DNA from: Diprion similis
Lineage: Eukaryota > Arthropoda > Insecta > Hymenoptera > Diprionidae
DNA length: 64,000 nt
Reading direction: 5' to 3'
Assembly (NCBI RefSeq): GCF_021155765.1
Contig: NC_060114.1
Location: 21,124,501-21,188,500, forward strand
Below the pieces are notes generated by a model. It saw nothing but the letters and a program-made list of their open reading frames with translations. It was not told where the DNA came from and did not search any database. Positions 1-12,619 of this stretch are shown here, piece by piece (position 1 is the first letter of the stretch; each line of letters starts with the position of its first letter). The translations under genes and the position numbers were made by a program.

Positions 1-1025
1 CTTTAACTTTGCAAATTTGCAAGGGTTTGCAGAATTTTTATTCCTACATGCTGTCCGTATTTTTAAAAAGCCTTTGGCTAAATATTAACCGACGATAAAT
101 TATTGTGCAGATAATAATTTGCGACGTTTATAACACTGTCGTCGGTGGAATGGGCGTGACGTGACATAGCAAAAAAAAAAAATTATTTATTTATCCTATA
201 GACATTGCAAATCCTTTAATCACTCATTTGAGGCTATCGCCGGCGAATCGTGTTTTGGGGAGCACTATCTTCATCCAATGACCAATAATTCAAGCAGTAA
301 AATTCCATGGCACGTTAGAGATAAGCGTTATTGCGATATTTTCCATCGTCCACAAGTCACTTCAGACGCCATAAACGTCTCGCAGCTGATTGTGAATAAC
401 ACTGTACGTAACATAACTGATCCTCACAAAGTTTGAGAGTAAATCTCAAGCCTACTAAATTGCAAGAACACATGGCCTGAAGTGGGACGAGTTGGCACAC
501 CGCTTGCACAAGTTTAAAGCTTGCAGTTTGCGTGACGCTTAGTTTATCTGTAACTTAGGCAAACAGCGTAAAGCTATGCCAAACGTGCCATCGACCGGCC
601 TTTGTACAAAGCTGCCGTGTAACCATTCGCATTAAACCGAAACGACTAAATGTTGTCAATAAAGTTTACACCTGTCTAGGTTATAAGCTTTGTCTCTCTA
701 TATCCCAGATTCTAAAAATGGATCCCTGGAGTTAGTATATTGTTGACATTATACAAAATAATTGCACTAGAAATAGACGGGTATTTTTTTATTTTTTATT
801 ATTATTTTTTTTTAACCTTTTTCAGGTGTTATCTTATTCCAATGTGTTTTTCTGTTTTTGTCATAATTGCTTGGTATGCCATGATGCTCACTGTGAGCTG
901 AATGTATTCGATCTTAAAAGGTTTGAGTTAAGGAATTGCAAGGTGGTCGAAACGATACTGCAATTATGGGGGATTTAGATGATTGACATGCAGATGGATT
1001 CGATCTAAGAATAATTTGATGCAAG
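1..1025. other. Intergenic / 3' flank of SLC6 gene
   Basis: AT-rich sequence downstream of the minus-strand transporter stop codon, with homopolymer T and A runs (for example near 170-182 and 786-812). I see no convincing coding exon, RNA gene or repeat. The part nearest 1025 probably holds the transporter 3' UTR. Confidence 0.5.
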
Positions 1026-3770
1026 CTACTTGAAGAAGAGATCATAAAGTCCGTTCGAAGAAGATTTCGCTTTCGACTCTTTGAAGGATTCCCACTCCAG
1101 GTGATGTTTGGGGTCATTCGGACCCCACTCAGAGGTAGGTCGGAAAGCGTCCCTGAATGTCTGCCAAAGGGAAAGAATTTGATGTAGAAAAGCGTTGAAA
1201 TATTTTACACACAATTATTCTCGTATGCCCTTTTCACTGACCTGTGCAACCGAAGAGCTTCTCTTTGTGTAAAGCTGATAAACCATCCATCCAACTATCT
1301 GTAACACCGCAAAGCCCAGGATGGCCCAACCAGCGGCTAGAGAAGCATTCGTAAAATCGGTTAAAATTGTGATCGAAACTCTGGTAAAGATGCAAGGCAA
1401 TTAAAGATGTCACAAACCGTAAGCCGAAGTTGGGAAAAAAGTGTCGTTGTATGTAGGCGGCTCGTATATCGCTACCGTGTATGCCAGAATCACGATCATC
1501 AGAAGAGGAGTGACGGCCACCCAACAAACCCTCCAATAAATCCCGGGCCTTGTGCCGGTCATGAATTCCACATCGTCAAGGAACTTCCGGAGACCGTAGA
1601 TCCAAAAGACTGTCAGAATTTCTACGGTCCCAACGATTATGGCGACGAATGTCCCGCCGTAGTAATCGACAAGGGTCAATATCCACTGTCCGCCCTGTAA
1701 GATAGAGGGAGAGAGAGATGCTATCAGCGAAATTCCAATTGTCATTAACCGTGAAATCCGTCAATTGGTCTTCGCTGATCGTCGATAGCTGCATCGGCTA
1801 TCGATCTTACCGGCGTGACGTAAACAAGGCCGATACAATATCCGACGACGGATATGACGAGCATGATCTTCCACTGTTTGACGTGAGGAAACCAATCGCA
1901 AACGACGCTGAACGCCGCCCCGCAGAGCGCCATGGCACTGCCCACTCCAAGGACCAACATCATGACGAAGAAGAGGACCGAGAAGAGCTGCGGAACGAAC
2001 GTGAACCTGGCCAAGGCTTCCGGGTACGAAATGAAGGCCAGACCAGTTCCGCCCCGAACTACGGTGCTCACGTCATCCGTCCCCATTTCATAGGCCAGAT
2101 TACCAAGGATTCCGAATATCGTACAGCCGGCGATGAGGCTGGTGAACGTGTCCAACGTCGTGACGATCATTACATCCCTGCAAGCAGCCGCAGATTGTAG
2201 GTTATACACGTCTGGGCGATAGTCTGTTGATAAGCTTGATCACTTACCTGTAAAGCTTGTGATTGAAGTTGTTGTAGGAAGAATACATCACGATAGCCCC
2301 GAAGCAAACACTGAGAGAGAAGAAACACTGCGTTATGGCAGCGTACCAGACTGTTGGCGACCAAAGCTTCGTCCAGTCTGGAGTAATGAAGAACATGATT
2401 CCGATCCCGGAACCGGAAAGGGTCACCGCCCTGATCAGGAGTGCGATCATGACAACGTAGGGGAAAAGTGCAAGGAAGTAGGCAGCCTTTCCTGAACTTT
2501 TGACTCCCCGGAAGAGAACCAAGTAAACTGCGATCCAACTGGCAAGCAAACAAAGGCTGAGCTGCCAAGATGGTGTTCCAATACCGTCTTCGATGGAGTC
2601 AACCTCGTTGAGAACAACCTTTCTGAAATAAATATTGAGGGTTGATATTTTCGTCTCGGTTTGATTTACAGCCGATGCATGTTTATAGAGTTCCTACAGG
2701 AAGTACAACTCAGCTGAACTCTGCAGCGAGCCGTTTCCGGTGATTGCAGTTATGTTCACGGAGCCTCCAGAGTCGAAACAATTCGATCCCCATTCCTCAC
2801 GACACGTTGACCAAGGGAGTTCCGACTGAAAACTGACCACCAAGTAGAACAGAGTTATCGCCATCAACACTGTGTAGTACGAAACAACGCATAGAGCAGC
2901 TATCAGCTGGCCATATCCGATCCCTGTGCGGAGAAAATTAACCAAGCATCAATATTGCTAGTTGCCGTTGGCGATAAGGTCCTTTACATACGTTTGCAAG
3001 TACAGTTTTATTGGCAAATTGGGAGTCAAGAACTGAAGAACACCTTCGCACCTTTCATAGCCGGAGAAAGCGACCATACTTTAATGCACGACTTGCTCGT
3101 AAACTGGCCGAGGATTGCTTCCAAATAATAGAATGGTTTGCCGACTATTAGTAGGACGATTATGTAAGGAATGAGGAAGGCTCCGCCGCCATTTTGGTAC
3201 GCTGTGTATGGAAATCTCCAGATGTTACCCAATCCTACGGAAGTCGCGATGCAGGACATCAGGAACTCTAAGCCCCCTCCCCATTCTGCTCTGATTGCCT
3301 GAAAAATTTTCACTATTTTATACGCCCAAGAATTCACGAGGAATTTTCGAATCCTAATAAATATAACTAGGGACAAGACTGATACTGAAATATGTATTAG
3401 TTCGAGCTTGATAATTCCTAAAAACAGAGTAAGAAATCATTGTTCCAACAAAATTAACACACGGCGAGAAAGTGAAATCTTACGGATACTCAAAAAATGA
3501 AGAAAGCTTGCAAAACAGATTAGATATATTTAAGTATCAAATATTGCGAAACGTATTCGTCACGAAATACACATATATTTATAACGTATTAAGTGGAAGA
3601 GTAAAAATTCACAAAGTAATCGTAATCTTAAAAAATTGCAAAATATCGAATTCATTTTTTGTATAAATCAAATTTCGATAAAAATTAACGGTTATAGAAT
3701 TACCCGACTTTGTTAAAAATTGTAAACTAAATAAAAGCGTTACCTGCGGCTTGTTCTCTGAAACGACCAT
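1026..3770 (-). CDS. SLC6 sodium-coupled neurotransmitter/amino-acid transporter
   Basis: Eight coding exons, in gene order 3744-3770, 3052-3298, 2698-2923, 2248-2622, 1811-2177, 1418-1694, 1242-1336 and 1026-1160, join in frame to 582 residues, close to the usual SLC6 length. The first exon encodes only nine residues (MVVSENKPQ) before a GTAAC donor. Residues 30-40 read [11 protein letters not shown], the TM1 sodium/substrate-site hallmark of the family. Further on come [10 protein letters not shown] (TM2) and the extracellular loop with ELPWSTC and a second cysteine, where the family has its disulfide. Many hydrophobic segments ([42 protein letters not shown]) match the 12-TM fold. By family this is a plasma-membrane Na+ (often Cl-) coupled importer of an amino acid or neurotransmitter. 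It resembles insect nutrient amino-acid transporter or orphan members more than monoamine or GABA transporters, but I cannot name the substrate. Upstream untranslated exons are possible. Confidence 0.93.
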
Positions 3771-4520
3771 GTTTTCCACACCTCATGGAGATTAATAAAG
3801 CCTTAAAACGAACAGTCAACACCTTCATAAATTTTTAAACTGGTTTCAGAAGTCCGTTTCCGTTCCTTCATAAACGGTTCACCAGGGTTGTGATACCTTT
3901 CGTTGTTCCCAGTTTACGCTCTCAGCAATAATGTTCACTCACAGCCCGTGAAACCGCACTGCGAGAACACCGCGAGTAAACTCGAGTCACAGTGATACCT
4001 TTTTTTTGGTTTACTGACGAACGAGGGATTGACGTCTCGCTGTTTCACCGTGTCACATACCTACTCTTGAACAGTTCGACAAGGTGCGTCCTTGAGCACT
4101 TGTAACAGTTATCTCTTATCCGGCACATATTACGCATCTGCAGAAGACGTTCGCTGGATAAGATACACCAAGGCAATGCGAAGATTTCGACACGGAGGAA
4201 TAGTCGACGCACTATATTAATCATCTTTGATGTGCTAGTGCTGACAGGCGAGGCGAAACCACTATTATTGTAGGCGTGGAGCACTTCGCACATCGGAATT
4301 TAGTTATAGATATAGAATTCCATATCTCAGATATTTGCAGTTTCAAAAAGTTCAATTTTTCTTTCTATTACTTGATTATCAACGATGCTGCAAGATCACT
4401 TAATTGGACGATGTAGCTATACATATAATCCACATTCACCAAGGTATAGTTCAAGTGCATTGGATCTTGACCTTCTGATAAACGAATTCATCAACCTTAA
4501 CCCTAGTCGGTTACACCTCA
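3771..4520. other. 5' flank of SLC6 gene
   Basis: Presumed promoter/5' UTR side of the minus-strand transporter. A minus-strand open frame around 4045-4293 shows no recognisable domain and is treated as chance or untranslated sequence. Confidence 0.35.
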
Positions 4521-4830
4521 GTATAAAATCGCACCACGGTCACACTGAGTAAAATTCAGCCCCAAAGTGATTTTTAGCTTGAAAAATGAGTTCTAAAAAT
4601 TTGAAAAAATATATCTAGGTATTATTTAAGGATCGCAGAAAAACCTCTCTTAGTTTTCCTAACTAAAATTGAGTGTTTAAATATTATAAAACATCGGCAA
4701 AGTTAAAGAAAGTTTCAAAAATGTTGAAAAAAGGATTTTATTCACATGAAGAATGGCGCCACGAGGCTCATTTTCACGACTAAGAAACTCTACGAGAGCC
4801 TGAAAAATGTTTAGAGTGAAATTCATGCAC
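4521..4830 (+). repeat. Dispersed repeat, copy A
   Basis: This stretch matches the reverse complement of 34870-35150. The strongest block is 4586-4705, where long identical runs (ATGAGTTCTAAAAAT, ATCTAGGTATT, AAACATCGGCAAAGT) are broken by scattered substitutions. Outside the core the match weakens but persists: both copies carry a TCACAC...TTCA-CCCC segment upstream and an ACTCTAC segment downstream. Diverged copies in unrelated contexts (intergenic here, intronic there) point to an old non-autonomous mobile element. No open reading frame is shared and I did not find clear termini. Confidence 0.7.
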
Positions 4831-7800
4831 GTAGTGAGTGATTAGGAGTAACAATTGCAGAAAAGCAACTTTCGGTATATCAAAGGGAAATAAAAGTGTA
4901 CTTGGTCTAGAAAAGAGGGAAAAATTTTACGGTGTTGTTCTACGTTAGTTCGAATTAACCCCCACACCTACACTCAGCTCTACACCTTGGAAATATATGT
5001 TCCGCCGCGTCTGCTAGAGCAGTTCGTCGTACCGCTAGTTCAGCTATCGGACGATTAACAATAAAGTTAGGAACACCTGGACGGAATGATTGGCGGGATA
5101 AAAAAGAGCCCTCTTCTCGAACCCGTCAAAAATATCGACCCAATTGTAAACCACAATCGAGAAATAGTTGATAGCCAAATGAACAGCACCAATGAAGAAG
5201 TGCCTGTTTTTGTCAAGAGAACAAAAGAAAACAGAAGACAAACAAACAACTTCAAGGGTGAGATTACGATTCTGTTAATATCGATCGCAGTTGGTTTCAG
5301 CAATTCCGAGATCCGTGCTGCCTGATCATATTGGTACAGACGAGACGAGATTTAAAATTAGCCGTAAAAGTATTGGATCTTGTTTTGCGTTGATTTTCGG
5401 AAAAGTTCCAAGGTCATTTTTCATTACGTATGAAGGACTCAAGCATTTCTCTTTAAAAAAAAAAGTCCCATTTACGACAAGGATTACTTTTTGACCGTTC
5501 TGATATAGCTCTTATAGCTTTCGATACCTGATAGAGATAATTATCATTCAGCGATGAGTGGTTAAGAAGTGTAATTTTTTGTTGTGTCGGATCGCCGTCG
5601 ACACAATCCACGGTTAAATCTATCTTCAATTGAAAAGATACGATAATAAGGAGTTACACAGGGTTTTTGATTTCATCTACATGCCAATTAGTCATTTGAC
5701 TGTGCTGTGACATAGCTACGATAAACGATGTCATTAGATAGTCTGTGTATTTGAGTGGACAGAAAATTCGCTAACAGATGGTTATCGGGAAAAGATGGAG
5801 ACGTAAAATGTATCGCCGATAACAAAGTGAAATTTCGCAATTATTTCCTGCGAACGATTCAACGGAATTTGGTATTCTTCTTTGATCTTTCACATTGAAA
5901 TTTTTAGATTACATTGTCTAAAATACAACTTCACGGAATTGTTGTGACACGAAGAAAAAGGTAGGGCAACTCAGGCCTGTTATAATCCATATCAGGAATT
6001 TTTATTGCTCACGAACATAGCTGCTAATCGATTTTATCGGTACTTTTTTAATCCCGTACCATATAATTGTTTTGAATTACAGACAACTTGGGCCAACGAC
6101 AAAGATGGATTGTACGGGAGAGTAACATCGATCATAATCGATCTTTCGAATGACTTCGAAATAATAAAAATGTACGCGGAATACATTTCAACTTTCCGTT
6201 TCATTGTTTTCAGAGAATGAAGCAAGTTATTGTAATCACCTCGAAAATGAAAATTTGACTTTTCACCAGATCTCGACGAGTCAAAATCTAGACGTGTGTG
6301 CATGTGCATGTAATCATTTTTTTCGTACGATAATATCTCCAGAACGAGTTACCGGATTTTAATGTTTTTGGTCTCAATCGACGCGGCTTTTCCAAACGTA
6401 GAACTAGTTAGATTTTGTTTTTGATCCGCTCAGTATTTTTTGAATTATGTAAATAACAAATTTAGAAAAAAGAAGATAAGAATTATATCTTGAGAATGGA
6501 TGAATCAATTCGAATGAAAATTGATAACGTGAGGATTTGGGTCGCTGATCACGAATCTGAGGTTAGATTTGCAAAATCCAAAATGGCGAATCCAATATAG
6601 TGAAAAAAAAAAACTAAAAATATTCGAATTTCCATGGAAATTAGTACGCGGAGGTTTTTTGGGTCACCGATAACAGATCCATGGTCATAATTTCAAAATT
6701 TATAATGGTGGATATCCATTATAGTGGTTCAAAATACAAGAATCGTAATGACTTTATGTAATATGGTACCTAAGGGCTTTTGCATCGTCAATCGCGAATC
6801 TGAATTTGTAGCTCGAAATTCGAATTTGATATTAATATTTTTTTGTTTCGTGAACTTGGAACCTGCAGTGTGAAAACGTACAACGTATAGTATTAAAAAA
6901 TGACGCGACCACCAGGTAAAGATTTTCCATCTCTAATGGTATGAAATCGTCCGTGACACCTATCTCATCTCTTTATTTGCATAACATAAAATTTATATTT
7001 GAATAAAATTTTACGTATTAGAGTGTTTTATTTGAAAGGTAATTACTTGACTCTGATAAATTTCGTTTTTGCAATGTGTATTTTCATATTTTAATTGTCT
7101 TTTCACGCGCCACGCATATAAATAAAAAATAGTTGCATAAAAAAGCTACACTAGGTACAATAAAAAGGGCATTGTATATAATAAGTACAAAAAAGGCCTT
7201 AGCTATACAATTATGTGCATGTATGTATATACTAGTACGTATCAAAAATTGATAATTGTACGAATTGAAATAGCCTGATAACCATTGCGATTACAATAAT
7301 TATTCCTGCTATTACTTACGGTTAATAATGTTAAATAATTATTATATTACAGTAGACAGTACGTCAGGACGATAGTATTCAACTATACATAACGTTATGA
7401 TATGTAGCCGCAAAAGAGCCAATCAGATCCTTGTTCCGTTTGTACGTGTTTAAAAATAATTTGTAAATCGTAACGAAAAAAAATTGAGCTACAAACCGTT
7501 TGGCCAGCAACGTTTTCAGACAGTTTATCTAAGACTTATAAGTAATCATGTCGTCTGTAAGCGCCCTGACTTGACACATTGGCATAGCATTACAATCGGC
7601 AAGCTCAGACATAGATATTATGAATATCATTGCAAAGATTGTGCGCACTGTGATAGCGGACATTGCAATTTTATCTATGATAAACTTTCCTTCCACTTTT
7701 ATTTTCCTTTCCCTCTATTTTCTCTGCCACACAAACGACAAAGTTCGCACCTCAAGCTTTGAACACGAATCGATACTGAGCTTTATAATTGTAAAATAGG

Positions 7801-8416
7801 AAAAATATTCAAAAAAGAACGTAGACTCTACAGCTTGCAATTTTTGCGCATCTTAAGTAATAAGATACATATGTTGCATATTTGTTCAGTATGCAATTTA
7901 CCTAGTTTCACGAATAGCACTATCATAAAGTTGATTTTATTTTCAATACCACAGACATTAAGAAAAAAAAAAATGCTAGTACGTATCTTCAACAGATAAC
8001 GACTAATCATTCCCACACGTAGATTAGTTAAAACAGAAATAATTTGCCCGTGGCGATGTATATCTTTGTATTTGACCTACATGGAAAATTCATGTCATAC
8101 TTTAAACACGTTTTGTGAAGAATTTCACGACCTATCCAATTGCTTCTACACTTTATACGCATCATGAGAACAATTAGGTACGTTATCTATTGCATACTTC
8201 TGTATAGCTCGTCTGATGTATTTCGAATTAAAACGAGTTTTTCCGTACGGAACGGTCTTGCATCCCCTTGAACCACAACTTACAAGCTAAGTAAAATCAA
8301 TTAAAGCGATTCTCCCAAAATCTTTACCAGATTTCATCCGCCGCGTTATTCTGCTTCATCACTAATACTTTATAACTAATCTCTTTTTGTCCTACTATTA
8401 TTCTCTTTTGTTAAGG
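4831..8416. other. AT-rich intergenic region and Van Gogh 3' UTR side
   Basis: No gene family is recognisable. One plus-strand open frame from ATG 5086 runs to 5325; its first part (5086-about 5261) is less AT-rich than the surroundings and ends near a GTGAG, so it could be an isolated 5' exon, but nothing downstream joins to it. The interval from about 7000 to 8416 is the probable 3' UTR of the minus-strand Van Gogh gene. Confidence 0.4.
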
Positions 8417-10621
8417 CTAAACAGAAGTCTCGGAATTAAGTCGTAACAGAAATTTGTTAGACTTGGGATGTGCGAGCTGCTCAGTGAGATTAAAATGCGG
8501 TATCCTATGCACTGTACAAAGCAGTGCGATTTCCCCCTGACGTAGTTGAAATTCGCAACCAGAGGTCAGAGATCTTGACGGCAATTCCCCTTCGCAAACC
8601 AGGGCCCAATGTTGAGATCTCCTTTGCCGTTCCTTTTCGTTAGCCAGGACAGGACCTGGCGCGAAAAATGGTTCCAGGAAGGCACGAGGGGCCGCATCTT
8701 GGGCGAGACACCTAGCGAGCCGTCCCAAAATCGATTCCACCGAGTGTCGAGGCTGCTGACGCGTTACCCGTAAATATTTCTGCAGGGCCCGCGCCATGGA
8801 TGGAAAAACAGCCTGTGCCGCCTCCATCGGGTCCATAGGGCCCGGATTTGGCGCGGATTCGGCTTCCGAATGGAGACGTTTTATGTGAGCGAACGCCTCC
8901 TCGGCGGCGGTAATTAGACGTGCCTTACGCTTTCTCACTCGGCGCTCGTAATCATGTTCCTCGTAAAAACGCTCGTTATGACTTGAGTCACGTCGACGAG
9001 CTTGAGCTGCGAGGACTGCTCTGTCCCCACCAGCTCCGCGCTGAGTGACGGTGGTCCCGGAGCCGCCGTCAACCTCGTAGAACTTGAAACTAGACTGTTT
9101 TCTATTGGATTTCGAAACCGGCAGGCGCTCTAGGTAAGGATTGTAAACAGAAAACTCCGTGTAGTATTTTTTCAGAACCCATACAGCCGCCCTCTGGATT
9201 GACAATTGCCCTATAGCGTAAGATCTCGATTCTCCGTCTGGAGATCGTACCACCTGTAATAATCAACAATCGCGCATTAGGTAATATGTTTTAATATGAT
9301 ATTAGACGTTCAACTTGAATTTGCAGAGCAATATATTTTACCTTGAGGTAAAACGTGGGCTGTAGGTGACGAATTTCGACAAGCAGCACGGCCACGTAAT
9401 GTATAAACAAGAGGGTGTCAGTCAAGGTTCCAGCGTAGCTTACTAAACTCTTGTACTCTGTAATTTCCCCGTTCGCGGCAGTCTTCGCACTTTCTGTCAG
9501 CTGAAAACCAAAAAAAAAAACAATGAATTATTCTGTGAACAAAATTTTCAAACTACACTTTGATAAGATAAAAACAATACATGTGTACCTGAACAACGTA
9601 AAATAGCCAGTACGTGCAAATGCACAACAGCGTTAGCATCAGTACACCAAATCTGAATAGGAATATTCTAGGCATGGTGGCGTTCGCGGGTCTGAGAAAG
9701 ACTGCCCAACTCCCGATGCCTAACAAGACAAGCTTGAAAGCCAGACCTACAAGCTGCCCCTTACACTCTGCGTTGCAGGAAAGACGTTGAAGCCTTTGTT
9801 GAAGGGTAAGGACGTTAGTTGAGTCTGGAAAGAAGCCCAGTTTCGGGAGCACAACCATCGCTATAGGACTGAGAAATGCACTAATTCCGAGGACCGTTGT
9901 AACCGCTGGTCCCACGTAACGGTTACACGTGAAACCAAATGATCCGTCACTCTCGTTTTGCCAGTTACTGACATCTTCGGTTGACTCTGACCTATCCGAG
10001 GTGTTTCCAGTAACCGCGGTTGTATTTTCTCCCCAGTTTTCATCCTGAGGCAATATCTGCACTTCGATCACCTCTTGGCCCAAGTGGTCAACATTCTCCC
10101 CACGCACGTTAACAGTTGTTTGGAACGGAGCCATTTCGCTGGAGTCCAAATTCTGTCTCTCCTTTCTTTGGCTGCGGCTACTTCTGTAAAAGAAAGGAAG
10201 TCAGTGAGTATCGGTTCTATGCTCAAGAGATGAAGTACTCATAATATTCAACGGTTTAAGGTATCTAGTGCCTAATTCCAGAGATTGGCATTAAAAAATC
10301 ATATCACCGTTATTTACTTAAACAATGACCATGGAAATAAGATATCAAAAACGAAGAACTCTTGCAAAGTCTGGAACACTTGAATCTAACGCATGACGAG
10401 GATATCAGTGATAAGCTTTCATCCTGAGGTTTGTACGTGACGAGGTGTAACAAAAAATAATAAACAATAGTCACATACCTCGAAGACCTGTGAGAATATT
10501 GACGGTTGTGGTGATGAGATTTGTTGTTGTGTGATCTATGATGCTTTTGCGAGCCTCTACTATGGTGGCTATGGCTATGGCTATGCTCGCTAGCCCCGGA
10601 CTTCACGCTCTCCGTCTCCAT
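8417..10621 (-). CDS. Vang: Van Gogh / strabismus planar cell polarity membrane protein
   Basis: Four exons, 10479-10621, 9589-10183, 9342-9500 and 8417-9253, join in frame to 577 residues, close to the fly protein. The N-terminus is rich in His, Ser and Lys (HSHSHSHHSRGSQKHHRSH). Four hydrophobic segments follow: VTTVLGISAFLSPIAMVVLP, LVGLAFKLVLLGIGSWAVFL, FGVLMLTLLCICTYWLFYVV and TLLFIHYVAVLLVEI. The cytoplasmic tail contains the conserved YAIGQLSIQRAAVWVLKKYY region that binds Prickle/Dishevelled in this family, and it ends in ETSV, the class I PDZ-binding motif. By homology it is a core component of planar cell polarity, acting at one side of epithelial junctions with Prickle and Flamingo. 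Start is the first ATG of the His-rich exon; stop is TAG at 8417-8419. Nothing is truncated. Confidence 0.97.
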
Positions 10622-11790
10622 GCCCTCCGCACAGGCAACAGCCAGCTAACCCATACAAGCATTACCTCCTTTTGTGGATTTATCCCGAAAAATCGCCGAC
10701 TTCTGAGCTTGATGATATTAATAACGAAGCTAGTAAAGCTCTAGGGTTTGACACTTTCTTTTTCCTCTCTCGTGAAATCTCATGTTAATTCATTCACTTG
10801 TTTATTCATACCATGTATTTAAAACCATTTCTTCATTTGCTTCTTTATATGTTTACTTATTTATTTATTTATATGTCACTGAACTCATCATGGTTATTTT
10901 CTTCCTTTATCATACTTCCATTGCTTTCCTCTAATTACACATCATCGTAAACGGAGTAATTATGGTGTTTCTGAATGTTGGTCGATGCGTAGCCGGATTA
11001 TTTTAGCTAGGCTGATATTCGACACAGATATTTTACACGGCGGCATCAGTATCGGCCCAAAGCGACGCCGACACACCTAATGTTTACGACTACGAACCCC
11101 CTTGAAGCTTGCGCTGGTTCTTAACCGCAGCTGCATTCCGAGATAATTAACGGGTCGAGGGGTAGCAACCATGCAACGATCGCTGCGCTTCCACGCTTTC
11201 ACGCCTCATGGCTCAGCGCAATCTTCAAGCCCGGTATCCACACGCGATACATCAAGACATACTACCGTGATGTAAGAAGATAAAGTGTGTTCTTCTGGCG
11301 AACGCTTTTTCGTCCCGTTCTGCGCCGACCGTGTGGAGGCCATCTTGAAAATATGCGATGTCATGTATTCACGCTTTAAAAAATGTGCTCCATGTGCGCT
11401 AGATGACTTCGAATGCGAGTGGTTGAAAATCCAAAATGGCCTTTGCATGGTCGGGGCACGCGATTGGTTCCAAGAAATGGCTGCGCAGGCACACCTTATC
11501 GTCTTACATCATCAGGCCACTGCGATTGTGAGTCACCGCGAGCTTCAACCAATCAGAATCCAGCTATCGCGAGGAAAGAGGAGCCCGTAGACTTACTGCG
11601 CGGTCCGTGGACCGACCTGAAGCCCCAATTAAATAGAGAAAGCAACAGCCGGAGTCTGACCTCTCCGTTGCACAGTCCAAAGGGTAGAAACCAGTGCTTT
11701 CCTTTCACATGAATCTTCTGACACAAATCGACTCTGAGTGATTTCATTTGTCAGATCCAACAGAATAGGCTAATGAAGTAACTCGAAAAA
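10622..11790. other. Van Gogh 5' flank, divergent intergenic region
   Basis: Upstream of the Van Gogh start. The segment 11200-11590 is distinctly GC-richer and contains CCAAT-type boxes (for example around 11540), but open frames there show no known domain. It may be promoter sequence, or a decayed element next to the fold-back that follows. Confidence 0.4.
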
Positions 11791-12120
11791 TCCAGTCCAG
11801 CCATTTGGTTCCTACATTTTGCCTATGGCTTACGGATTTTTAAACTATGTAAAAATCCATAAGACATATTCCATGGCATAACGAACGAGAAGCCTATAAG
11901 TTGCCTGTGGAAGCGTCTGTGATTGCAAATATTGTTGACTACCGGCAGTGGACTTTTGTTGACTACCAGCAGTCAATAATATTTACCATCACAGATGTTT
12001 CAGCGTGTAACTTATAGGCTTCTCGTTCGTTATGCCATGGAATATGCCTTATGAATTTTTATATAGATTAAAAATCCATAAGCCGTAAGCAGAATGTAGA
12101 AGCCAAACGGCTGGACTGGA
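11791..12120. mobile_element. 330-bp fold-back (long inverted repeat) element
   Basis: The sequence starts TCCAGTCCAGCC and ends GGCTGGACTGGA. Each arm is about 160 bp and the two are largely complementary: ATTCCATGGCATAACGAACG near 11870 reappears inverted near 12030, and the TAAGTTGC/AGCGTGTAACTTA and TTGTTGACTACC blocks pair toward the centre near 11950. There is no open reading frame and no clear target-site duplication. Only a short central loop remains, so a transcript would form a long imperfect hairpin. Best read as a fold-back MITE in the ZRANB2 upstream region. Confidence 0.85.
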
Positions 12121-12300
12121 CTTCTGCAATCGCGCATACGCTACGGCTTCTACATTCTACCTATGGCCTCTGGGACCGCGCAGTCTGTGTCTATAAAGTC
12201 TACGGAAAACCTAACCCATGCATCTTTCTAATTACGGCTTCAACTCGGTATACAGACCGCGCACTGCGCAGTCTATCTCTACAAGTCTATGGAAAATGCT
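12121..12300. repeat. Fragmentary repeats beside the fold-back
   Basis: Sequence near 12145-12170 (GGCTTCTACATTCTACC...) resembles part of the fold-back arms, as if a third partial arm remained. Two direct copies follow, 12174-12209 and 12255-12296, both starting GACCGCGCA and ending in AAGTCTA-GGAAAA with a short insertion in the second. Confidence 0.55.
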
Positions 12301-12619
12301 GTCTCAATCACGTGACTAGATTGGCAAGAGTAGGGACAGCGGACAGTGAATTTCTGACGAAGGTACAACCATATTCCGACTTTCCCAGCCGCGCACGGCT
12401 CGAAGCTTTGGGTGCATTTATTGGCGGCCCATAGGTAGAAGCACACGGCAGTTGAACAGTGGCAGTATAACTACCCACGTATGCATACATCTATACGTGT
12501 CGACATACACGTAGGACAGACAACACGAATTGGTCCTCGGTTGGACGTCAACCGAAACGCGAAACAGCGCCGAAGATTGGCGACGTCGCGACGCCTTGCA
12601 GATTTATTTAGATTTAAGT

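Noticed and set aside
7484..7762. Cys/His-containing open frame
   Set aside because: It begins with TTG, not ATG, has no recognisable finger spacing and lies in the Van Gogh 3' region.
11285..11590. 101-codon open frame in the Van Gogh-ZRANB2 interval
   Set aside because: No similarity to a known protein and overlapping frames on both strands. GC-rich composition alone explains the lack of stops.
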